In this document: positions 1 to 9,071 of the stretch, piece by piece
Position numbering within the stretch: the first letter of the stretch is position 1
How the letters are laid out: each line of letters opens with the position of its first letter
Assembly: GCA_001632435.1 (NCBI GenBank)
Contig: KV424171.1
Span: 2,889 to 24,729 of the forward strand
Source of the DNA: Calocera cornea HHB12733
Lineage: Eukaryota; Basidiomycota; Dacrymycetes; Dacrymycetales; Dacrymycetaceae
DNA length: 21,841 bases
Direction of reading: 5' to 3'
Position numbers and translations under genes: made by a program
Notes under the pieces: generated by a model
Seen by the model: the letters and a program-made list of their open reading frames with translations, nothing else
The model's database searches: none
What the model was told of the DNA's origin: nothing

Positions 1-272
1 CTCTCATCCGACGGGACGCCTTTCCAGTTGTCCCGTTTGTAAATTGAGGACCATCCGATGAGAGAGAGTCTTCGCCCGTGAATCCGTCGGGTGCGTTCCG
101 TCGTATACGCCATTCCGAGAGGGTTCCGTGACCGGAACGGCTATACGGAATAAACCCCTCCAACCCGGAATTGGCTGACGGACCGGAGGGCGAGGCAGGG
201 CGAGTCCGGAAGGTGTCCGGACTTCCGGTGCCGTATCTCCGGAAGGCCGGAACGCGAAAAATTGGGCCACAG
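1..272 (-). repeat. GC-rich repeat-like segment at the window edge, possibly an LTR fragment
   Basis: This stretch differs from the sequence after it: it is rich in CCGGA/TCCGG words (several near 190-255, forming small imperfect inverted repeats). On the minus strand it opens with TGTGGCCC at about 272, the TG dinucleotide with which LTRs begin. A minus-strand frame stays open through it but shows no recognisable domain and has biased composition (Pro, Arg, Gly). A truncated LTR or other repeat end is the best guess. The other end and any target-site duplication lie outside the window, so this is inference. Confidence 0.25.
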
Positions 273-464
273 TGACAAAGGGAACTGTACAGCGTTATGT
301 GCATCCTCTGCGCACTGTATGCGATCGCCATAGGCCACTAGCCCTGCCTCATGTGATTTTTGCACCCGCATGGAAACAAAGTACTTCCGGCCTATGCCAG
401 GTCTAGTCGCACACACCAATCAAGAGTACACTACATTGTGCATCATTCTTCTTCCTTGGCTCCA

Positions 465-1331
465 ATGTCTCAGCCACCTCTCACGCCTGAACCTGCACGC
501 AATACCCAGCCCACTCGTGGCTCACCTTGTTGGACCCATGCGCATGTGAGACTGCCTACACGAGATGCCCCTGGAAACTGGCCTGCCTTCCCTGACAACG
601 GCCATGTTTGCAGCTCCTCCGTCTGTCTATGTTTCTACACTCTGCGCACTGTGTCTCATGTCCCCTAGTCCCTTTGCTCCCCTCTCCACGGTGACCCTGC
701 GCACTGTTTGCCTGCCCGCCCTCACACATTGATTCGTGGGGGTGGCAGGGGCCAAGCCACCTTCCAACCGTAAGCGCGCGCGCTCTGTCTATTTTCTTCA
801 CTGAACTATATGCAGAGGATGGGTCAACAACATGAGGGATGATATCGATGACGAGCTGGATGAAGACAAGGACGTCAACAATGCTCTGGGTGGTGACGCT
901 GCGCAGGGTCGTCCTCACCAGCCCAATGACACTGTTGCTCTCAGCAACACGTGGATCGCCATGTATGGCGAGCAGCACTCAGAGGACACCGAAGTGATAG
1001 CTTCTCTCCAAACGCAGATCTGCCAGCTCAACGCCAAACTCGCCGCGCTCCATCACACCAATGCGCAAAGTCAGGCAGATTGCACCGTCTCACTGCTGAA
1101 CTCGCCCGTATGGAACAAGACAATGTGCAGCATCAAGCTGAATTCAACCGAGTCACCGCCAAAGCAACAGCCTTGCGCGCACGCAACACCAAATTGCAGC
1201 ATGACCGAGCGGAGCTCCTCGAGCTATGCAAAATGGTTGTTCGCATAGGCACCTTGTCCCAAGCCCTGGGCACGCGGTGTTCTCGCACGGACAACACGGT
1301 TCCGCCCCCACCTCGCAGTCATAGATATTGA
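465..1331 (+). CDS. hypothetical coiled-coil protein, multi-exon or decayed
   Basis: I do not recognise this gene. A plausible start is the ATG at 465 (MSQPPLTPEP...). Splice-like sites follow: GTGACC at about 692 to GGCAG at about 749, and GTAAGC at about 770 to ATGCAG at about 815. A short basic stretch (SNRKRARS) lies between them and would suit a nuclear signal. From about 832 the product is very acidic (MRDDIDDELDEDKD), then forms a coiled coil (IASLQTQICQLNAKLAALHH), which continues in another frame from about 1083 (LTAELARMEQDNVQHQ...) to a TGA at 1329-1331. The frame change near 1080 needs an unseen intron or is a real frameshift, so this may be a pseudogene. Its stop lies only 31 bp from the stop of the convergent RPA gene. 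It carries several copies of the TGCGCA palindrome. Confidence 0.4.
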
Positions 1332-1362
1332 ACACACTGTGCATTGTTATTACTGTGACAAG

Positions 1363-3771
1363 TTACACACATTCAAACAGAGTAGCTATGTAGTTAATTT
1401 TCTTCTCCCACTGTTTCCGAAATTAGTAGATCATTTGTCAATGCGCAGTGTTTGCTTACCCGACGATTCGTTTGCGGCGTAGCCTCAATGATAATCCTCC
1501 AACAATGTGCATTGGGGACAGTCAAGAATGTTTTGTATGTTATGTGGTCCACCCACTGAAATCAGTCAGTACAATGCGCAGAGTGAGAAATACTGAATAT
1601 ACCTGTTTCGAATGCATCCATGTGTACATGTCGCTGGCGCTGTGCTGGATCAGGCGCGTTGATGCCCCATTGAAAACATGCACCCAAATTGGTTCACTGC
1701 CTGGCTCGTCAAAGATCGGGAAGTTCAGGTGCCACCTATTTGTTTTAGTGAAGACTCTGCGCAAAGTTGCATCACTTACTTGTGTCCAGGAACTGGGTAA
1801 TCCTGGCCGCACACATTGCACGTATATGGCCCTGCTGTATTCTTTAGCGTCATCTTATTGCACTCCTCGAACGGGCAGCTGAGGTAGATGTATTCTGGGC
1901 AACCAATCTTGATGTCCATGTTGGCGACCATGTAGAAAATGCTCTTGCTCTTCAGCCCAAGCTGCGTGTTCACCGCCTGCGCAATCATGTATGTCGCATT
2001 GGGGAGCGTGAATCTCCAATGCGGGAAGCCATCCGCACTGAAGCTGCCGGTAAGCGTATGCCAACTTTGCGCATTGTTGCCACCGTTCCTGAACCTGCCA
2101 TACAATGTGCAGTGTTGGGGGGTGAAGAGCCCACAAAATTGGACCACGCACCAGTGATGCATACGCTGCGCAGTGGGATTCAGCGGGTTGAAGTAGAACT
2201 TTGTATGTGCCCTGTCCAACTTCAAGCACGGACCGTTGAAGAACCCCACCGAGACAGACTTCAGGCACACAACCTGCCCAGCTCACCCAACGAATGCATG
2301 ACCTAGGCCGTCGAAGAGTACCAGGCGAATAGCAACCAGGGAGTCGTCAACAATCCACACATCGACTCGGCTAGACAACGGTCTGGACGCATGACCCTGC
2401 ACAGAGTCAGCGACAGTCCATCCCGTGCACCCCACCTTACCTTTGCTGCCTTTGCGTTCTCCAGCACTCCACTGTTAATTGGCTTCCCCATGCGATGAAT
2501 CACAGCCAAAATGTCTGTGTTGCATTCAGCTTGCTACTTGACTATGCGCATTGTCTTCCTTACCAATGTACATCCCTGTTCCAAGGCATTCCATTTTGTT
2601 GATCTTCAAGAAGTGGAAGTAGATGTGCGGGATGTTGGCGTTCTGCGGTTCCTGTTCGCTGTCAACAAAGTTCAACAGACTCTGCGCATTGCTCACGATA
2701 GTCTTTGTTGTATGCTCGTTCCACACCATTTGGTACTTGTGCGGCACCCGCCCAATTGCATCCGGGTTCTCCTCAACTTTTGCATCCTGAATATGCCATA
2801 CCTATGTGCACAGTTAGCGTACTACTCACACGCATACACTTCCTCACCAATCCGGGCACCATATCCGACAGATTCTCCACAAACGGCCCAAACCCGACAA
2901 ACTCGATCTTGCCCGTACGGTCAATGACCACCACCATTTGTCGGCCGTTCTTCTCCGCGTTCTGCTCGTACACTCGACAGTATAAGTCTCTGCGCAGAGT
3001 TCAGCTTATTGACCAGGTCCCCGCTTTTGCGACTCACACTCTGCGCATTGGGTCAATCTGGGCGACCTCTGTTTGCTGAACACCTGGCTGCATTGGGACG
3101 ATGACAGTGCGCACAGACTGTTGCGGAATGGGATTGGGTGCCTGGTCACTCAGACCTTCCGCTTTCACAGTCCTCCACTCAATACCATGCGCAGGGTTTG
3201 TCAGCGGCGGTGGCGGAGCGTGCAACTGGCCGGGATACCCAGCCTGAAGATGGTGATTGTCCGGGAAGATCGAGTGGCCGATATCAGGCATCTTCAACAT
3301 GTAGTGGTGCTTAGTTGATGCGCATTCAACACAATCTGATGTATGAATCTTCTGGTAGTCAATGATTGTTGTGATCCTGCTAACTGTTAGTACCTTGACC
3401 ATGCGCAAAGTCAATACATGCACCCTTTGCTGGCACCCGGACTCATCCCCACGCAATAGTGAAACACATCAAGAATGTCTCGAGTGTGCAGCTTCCCGGA
3501 CCGCAGCTCGGCAAGCATGCATCCTCTCGGGACCACCGGGAGCATACGATGCGCATTGCCGAGAACGACTCTGCGCAGGGTCAGCGTGCCGCTCTCACCA
3601 CTGGTGAGCTACTCACAACCAATCCAGCGGATCCACAAGCTGATTCATTGTTGGATTGCGCACAGGGGTGACCTTGACGACTTGAAGCACGGCGCAATAG
3701 TGATCCACGTGCGTCGTCCCCATGATCATGAGCGCCCCAGGCGTCAAGGGCTGAGCCGGCACCAGATCCAT
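1363..3771 (-). CDS. RPA1-like: replication protein A large subunit-like (RPA1/RPA70), 11 exons
   Basis: Single-stranded-DNA-binding protein of the RPA70 family, expected to act in the nucleus in replication and repair. Exons: complement(join(1363..1410, 1460..1555, 1603..1735, 1780..2094, 2152..2396, 2441..2514, 2564..2801, 2848..2989, 3038..3376, 3424..3570, 3617..3771)). They sum to 1932 nt and keep phase at every junction. Family features in order: the N-terminal QPLTPGAL and VLQVVKVTP start of DBD-F; an OB fold with VVVIDRTGKIEFVGFG (DBD-A); a second OB fold with VDVWIVDDSLVAIRLVLF (DBD-B); the four-cysteine zinc site of DBD-C, CPFEECNK then CNVC (about 1830-1890); and a C-terminal OB fold ending at TAA 1363-1365. 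Length (about 643 codons) fits the family. Two oddities: an in-frame TGA at 2283-2285 (codon 403), and a TGCGCA palindrome in every supported intron. It is divergent enough that it may be a paralogue of the housekeeping gene. Confidence 0.85.
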
Positions 3772-4355
3772 CGGGAGAGAGCGACAGCGGGAGGATCGAG
3801 AGACAGAGGTGTGGGGCAGCCATGCTGACTGACAGCCCAATTACCCTGCGCATGGTCTGCCTCCGCTTTGCTTCCGGTCCACTGCCCCAAGTCCATATAT
3901 TCCTCCCGTTCGCTTCTGTTCACCGGCCGCGTCATCGCCCTAGTTGCCCAGGGGTGCGCGGAGCAGGTGCTATATCTACTATGTCTCCTAATTCTACCAT
4001 ACATTATTCCCCTTCTGCCTGCAATGCCCATTGCCCCATTGATAGACTGTAGTGATGCTCAATGACTAACGCCAGGTGACATTGTAGTGGCGCCAGCCGC
4101 CAGGTGACCCTTCATTTTGCGGGATTTTTGCTGGAATGAGGAAGCAGTGATGGGCCCTGGCAAATTTGGGAGGGGAACCGTATTTGCTGCACCGGCTAAT
4201 TTGCCCGCTGTAGCTCGGAGATACAGGTGGGAGCAACAGGGAGTGGTTACAGCTCAACCCCAATCGGGGACACCTGTGATATTGTAGATATCCAATGATG
4301 ACCTGACGGCTCATAGTAATATTTGATCTCACGCCATGGAGCTTTTCAGGAAATA
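3772..4355. other. intergenic region: RPA1-like promoter and ligase 3' flank
   Basis: This 584-bp gap separates the end of the ligase gene from the start of the RPA1-like gene, both on the minus strand, so it should hold the ligase terminator and the RPA promoter. The last TGCGCA palindrome (3843-3856) lies about 72 bp upstream of the RPA ATG and marks the right limit of the motif island. An ATG in another frame at 3821-3823 precedes the chosen RPA start and could open a short upstream ORF. I saw no ACGCGT box here, unlike at the ligase promoter. Open frames in the gap have no family resemblance. Confidence 0.5.
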
Positions 4356-7300
4356 TCACCAGAAGTCGTCGTCCACGTCCCCTTCGCCCCTCCTTCTCTT
4401 GCTACCTTTACTTTGCGTGAGTGCCTGCTTTTCATACATCTCCGCAATTTGCTCGGGTGACGTCGCGTCTTCGGGTGCTTTGTCGTCGCGCACTCGTATG
4501 AATCTCGGGAATCGGAGCGAGATGCCTCGCTCTTCCACCTGCATACCGCGTCAATCCTGGCATCGGACAGGCGGAGAAGAACTCACCAGCCCCTGTGCGG
4601 CCGTATAAACCGGGCTCAGGCTTAGATCGGCAGCCAGCACTTCCCACACAACTTTTGGCGTGAACCAAACATCGGGTTTGGCTTGACCAGCGGCGATGTC
4701 GCTGCGCATGACGTCGATCTCAGACTCTCGGAGAAGGGTGTAGTGGTGCTGTAACGCCTCGTCAGAGAAGCCGGTTCCAATCTTGCAGATCACCTGGAAC
4801 TGTTCCGACTCGGAGTCATAGCAAGCAAGCAGGAACGCGCCATATACGGCGGTTCTCTTGCCATGCCCATGGTAGGCACCGACGACCACAAGATCAAGCG
4901 AATCCCCTATTCCGCTCAGGTAGTCCTTCTTTAGCTGTTCGAGTTGTCAGCGGACCATCTAGTTGACTGAATAATGCACGACTAACCTTCAGCCAATTCA
5001 CACTTCGCCGGCTCGGCTCATAGAAACTGGCGTCGCTTTCGAGCATCTTCACCATGAGGCCCTCACAACCATCTTTGACGCTTTGGTCCAGGAAAGCTTG
5101 TATCTCTTCGGTGCTGCTTCCATCGGACGACTGTGCAAACGAAAACTCGCCTGCGATGGGCTGGAAGGATTTGTGCAGGAGCTGTCTGCGCGATGCGAGA
5201 TCCGTGTGTAGTAAGGGCTGCACGCAAGGTGAACCGGCGTTTCTACGTGCACCGTCGGCCAAAAAGAAGAAAAGGACAGCTTACTTGGCCGTTAAGATAC
5301 AGCAAGTCGAACGCAAAGAGGCAAACTTTGACCTGCACGTCTTCGGCTTTGACATCCTTTCTCTTCCTCCGGCTCAGTTCTTGGAAGGGTAGAAGTTTCC
5401 CGGTGTCACGCTCGACAGCAACCGCCTCGGCGTCCAGCACAAAGCTGGAGGTGTCTGCTTGGATGCACTGGTTGCCATGACATAAACCGAGCGGGATGTA
5501 CATGATGCAACTCACTTTAGGTAGCTGCTCAATGATATCAGGATATTTCGCGCTCATATCCTCCGAGTTGCGGCTGAAAATCTTTACAGAACCGTCCTCC
5601 GATCGATGCACCTAGGTTTTGTCGCTTTAGCAGGGCGACTGTAGGGGGTGTGGTTCAGCACATGCCTGAGCTCGTTCTCCGTCGTACTTGTATTCACACG
5701 TGAACTGCTTGCCTTCAAACCGATCGAGCACCTCTCCAATCGCTTTGGTAGGTTTGGCGAGCATCGGTTTCAAAGGGATTCCTGGCGAACTCTATGGGCT
5801 AAGCAAGTCGCAGTAAGGATTGCTGTACCCACCTGGAGTCAGCTTACAACGTTCCCTTAATCCTACAATTCCGCCCTCCAGTAGAGCTGGTATCACGTGC
5901 TCATACGACGGTAGTTCACTGCGAGCTATCGTGAGGCCCGTGCTGTAGAATCATGTCGCAGTTGTCTCACCTGTAAACCGACTTCACCACATTGGCGCCT
6001 TCCTCAAGCTCGATGGTGAGCTGCTCCTTGCTCCGCATCTTCGGGCCTGGCAGATCAACATCAGGTAAGTTCCTTCTAGCCTCTTCTGACAATAAGCATA
6101 AACGGGCATACCTAGGTCCCGTAGGACCATAGCCCATGCCACAGCGACCAATACTGTTCGCTCAGCCAATCTGATCCGCAGCTTGCCTTCGAGGGATCGT
6201 ATGATGAACTTGGCTTCCGTGTCCACAGAGGCTGCCAACAAGGATTTGATGATCCCGATCTTCTTCGATTGGGACTAACGAACGCGGTGGTGTAAGCAAG
6301 CTTCTGCGAAATCCAGAAGGATTGACTTACAGAATTGCCAGCTACTTTCGCAATCTCAGTCAGCTTGCCGAAGACTGAAGACACTGTCAGTGGCTTGGGT
6401 TTGAACATGGTCGGCTGTGTATTTCTGCTCATCTGTCATGCTCTCGTCAAGATGAATGCTACAGGCTCAACAAAGACCTTCATACCATCGCGACAAGACC
6501 GAGATCGCCCTCTTTCCTCAAATCCGCCTTGATTTTAGCCAGCGAACGCCCAGTGCTCTCAGCAATGGCCTTTTCAAGGATCGATTCTCCGATGCCAAGT
6601 TCAAGACCAACATAGTCGGGACATAACTATCATTGTCGGTCAAAAGTCATATTATGTGGTGAAAGCGCAGCTTACCCGATTGATACAGAGATAGACTGTC
6701 TTCAGCAGCTCTTGGGGACTGAGCCGGATTACAAGAAGGAAAAACGCGGTAAGATGGGTCGTAATCTCCGTTCGTTTAGACGTTGCTTCAATTTGGGTGA
6801 ATGTCGCGACGAGCGAGGCATAAGGCACCCTGGAACGTCGGTCAGCGAGAGTCACTTGCAACCCTCGAACCTCACTCACGGTTGCCCCGCCTGCCAATGC
6901 CTTTGTTTGGCAACGAATCCGTCGGTATCGGCCAATTCGGCACTGTCTGAAAATGAACGATGCGCCGGAAGCTTGACACGCAAGACTTACGCGAGACTAG
7001 CTGCGTCTTGTACCTCATCCTCTAGTTCATCTTCACCGTCGTCTCCTTCAGCCTCACCTTTCCCATCGGACGCACTCTCGCCTATCACCGCAAGACTATG
7101 ATGCTTGGTTAGGACATTCTGTGTGTAGCTTAGAGCACTTGTAGCTCCGGGACCGCTCGAAGAGGTGCCGGCATAGTCGATAGCTACAGCGGGACATTGA
7201 GTTGGAAGAAGTTGGATCTGCAACCATGATGACTAACCAGGCGGTACAGCTTCTTGCTGCCGGTGATCTTCGCCCTCATCGTCCGACACGATAACCCGTC

Positions 7301-7742
7301 TCTTCTTGAGCTTTGGTGCATCTACAAGTACTCAACAATCACATCGTTGGTACAGTGACTTAGAGATGCACATACCGGATACCTCGGGGACAAAGGGTGC
7401 CTTCCTCTTTTCAGAAGACGACGTGTTTGTGGATGGGCCAGAGTTCAACTGTGTTTCTGGCTTGAGTTCAGTTCAGAACCACAGACAAAGAATAGCTTCC
7501 CAACCTGTGACATTTGTCCCGTCATCTGCTTGACCGACGGGGCCCTCTTTTGCCTCTCCATTCGACTGGGACGCGGACGGGGCGCTCGTCTTCCAGAGTG
7601 CATCGAGCTTTGCCTGCTGTGGTGGTGGAGGGTTCACTCCAGCGGGCATCGTAAAGAACTTGCCTGGAATGAAGAGAATGAGGTTTCTCCGAGCCAGATT
7701 ATTCAATAAGGGCTGCCCACCTAAGGTTGCCTGGCGGGACAT
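4356..7742 (-). CDS. CDC9: ATP-dependent DNA ligase I (Cdc9/LIG1 type), many exons
   Basis: Seals nicks in DNA (Okazaki fragments, excision repair) through an enzyme-AMP intermediate. The N-terminal region is low-complexity with a PIP-like box QAKLDALW near 7610, expected to bind PCNA. The DNA-binding domain follows ([52 protein letters not shown], 6100-6850). The adenylation motif [10 protein letters not shown] has its AMP lysine codon at 5687-5689. Next come FSRNSEDM, the EGLMVK motif at about 5047-5064, the NWLK..KDYL motif at 4915-5000 and the C-terminal OB part ([23 protein letters not shown]) ending DDDFW at TGA 4356-4358. I chose the ATG at 7740-7742; a second in-frame ATG is at 7647-7649. 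Exon joins in the disordered N-terminal part (about 6900-7500) are uncertain; the conserved core looks intact. Confidence 0.9.
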
Positions 7743-7864
7743 TGTAGAATGGTAGAGGACGAAGAGATGTTGTACTAGGTCGCGGTGACTGGGCCCAAAC
7801 GCGTCGACGCGTCCGAAATTGGCCGCGCTGGTCCCTGGTGTCTCAGGCAGTGACAGCGCCACAT
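7743..7864. promoter_or_regulatory. divergent promoter of ligase I and MID1
   Basis: Only 122 bp separate the two divergent start codons. The gap holds two ACGCGT boxes (next entry) and a GC-rich stretch, so both promoters must overlap or share elements. No TATA-like box was obvious. Confidence 0.6.
7799..7812. promoter_or_regulatory. palindromic pair of MluI cell-cycle boxes (MCB)
   Basis: The 14-mer ACGCGTCGACGCGT is its own reverse complement and contains ACGCGT twice (7799-7804 and 7807-7812). It lies 57-70 bp upstream of the ligase ATG. In budding yeast the MBF complex (Mbp1/Swi6) binds ACGCGT and drives G1/S genes, of which CDC9 is a classic example. The match of box and gene supports cell-cycle control here. 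Whether the box also acts on the MID1-like gene is unknown. Confidence 0.75.
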
Positions 7865-9071
7865 ATGGCTATGTCCCTCAACGACGCTTCTCGCTCACCA
7901 ACCTCAGTTATGTTCCCAACATCCTTACTCGCACTTCTCGCTATCCTCCTCCAGCCGAGTTCTGCGCAGGACGCTCCAGCTGTTGGAGACACTACTCAGT
8001 CCCTCGCACTCGTGTTCTCGCCACCGTTCCTCCCGCCCGAAGTCACACCTCAAACATATCCAAACTACACGTTGCCACCTGTGCAACCTTCATGGCAGCC
8101 TCCAGCCGACTCCTATAACTACACCTTGTTCGTGTTTCCCACCACCGAAGATACACCTACATCTGCAAACGATACATCTTCTCAAGGCCTCCGTGCGGTG
8201 AACGGCGTGGTCCAGCTTGCAAGTAACGCAACAGACTCCAGCCTCGTGCTACGCGATCCTATCGAGGGTTGGCGAAGACAGTGGCTGGTCGGCGGGCTGA
8301 ATGCGTCCACTAACTATACTGTATTCACAGTGGAGGACAGAAGCCAGGTGGTGACGGGGCCGGTGTATCTACTCACCAAGAATGGTGAGTTCATCGTGTG
8401 CGAGTAACTTGCATAACGCCTGACGGTTCCCAATAGTGTCCTTCCCATGCACTTTGGTGCATTCACTGCCATATTGCCCATTTGTGTCATATGCAGTCCC
8501 TATTCCTCCACCGTCGCAAACGGACCCGTCTCAATTGGGCACCAGCCTGACGCAGCAGACGTACGCTGCGGATGACCTCCCAGGGGAGTACACCGCTATT
8601 CTGCTTTCGAGCCTCGGCAATTTCTCTATCACCCTTTCGTCTTTTGCTTGCGGCAGAGACGTCTACTCACCGCTCAAGACATGCGAAGATTGTTACGATG
8701 CTTACCGCGACTGGGCTTGCGCCATCTCATTCCCGCGATGTGCAAACACGGACGTTTCAGCGCTCCCCCGCGCCCCTTTGCCTGCACCTGCGCTCATGCC
8801 ACGCACAAACATGTCCCGGAATACGTTCCCACCACTGGATCAAACATACACGGAGCTCTTGCCTTGTATCGAGACGTGCACGATGGTCGATCGTTCGTGT
8901 CCATACTTTTTGCAGTTTGGTTGCCCTTTGCCAGGTGTAACGGCTGAGTTCAGCTACGGTGTTGGCTTCATCGACGATGCTGTCCACGGCAGGCAAGGCA
9001 AGGGTGTGCCTGGAGCGGCAGAGGAGTATGGCTATGCATGGTGCAATGCAGGTTCAAGCTATGACTACTAG
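7865..9071 (+). CDS. MID1: Mid1-like stretch-activated calcium channel subunit
   Basis: Fungal Mid1 is an extracellular, glycosylated partner of the Cch1 calcium channel at the plasma membrane. The model is join(7865..8384, 8437..9071), with one 52-nt intron (GTGAGT...AATAG), giving 384 aa in frame. The N-terminus has a hydrophobic signal peptide (about residues 16-36, FPTSLLALLAILLQPSSAQ, cleavage probably after SSA). Several N-x-S/T sites follow (NYT, NAT, NYS-like). The family-typical middle reads VSFPCTLVHSLPYCP and YAVPIPPP. The Cys-rich C-terminal part has CEDCYDAYRDWACAISFPRC and later CIETCTMVDRSCPYFLQFGCP. The product looks shorter than many Mid1 proteins. A GTG 27 bp upstream in the same frame is not a credible start in a eukaryote, so the first ATG (7865) was used. 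Confidence 0.88.

Larger units (their letters stand above)
305..3856. repeat. dispersed 14-bp palindrome AC-N2-TGCGCA-N2-GT, more than 20 copies
   Basis: By hand I find about 24 TGCGCA cores between 300 and 3860, most flanked by AC two bases to the left and GT two bases to the right. Clear copies start at 639, 694, 896, 1571, 1754, 2064, 2163, 2541, 2679, 3038, 3184, 3398, 3546, 3568 and 3843. The two N2 spacers vary freely and need not pair. Variant cores TGTGCA or TGCACA occur at 1334, 1502, 2102, 2394 and 2801, each one transition away at the central CpG. The remaining 18 kb holds only about five TGCGCA cores, roughly chance level. Copies lie in introns, exons, the intergenic gap and upstream regions on both sides. 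Confidence 0.85.

Noticed and set aside
1855..2286. Long minus-strand open frame overlapping the RPA1-like exons
   Set aside because: It is a shadow in another frame; the RPA frame carries the zinc-site cysteines and family blocks.
305..3856. Motif density explained by codon usage of Ala/Gln/His runs
   Set aside because: The motif is equally present in introns and gaps, in different frames, and on a gene of the opposite strand.
4066..4359. 97-codon minus-strand frame between ligase and RPA1-like gene
   Set aside because: Starts inside the end of the ligase gene, has no recognisable domain and lies where a terminator and promoter are expected.
7838..7864. MID1 start at 7838 and ligase start at 7862
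   Set aside because: Both codons are GTG, not credible starts here; ATG at 7865 and 7742 were used.
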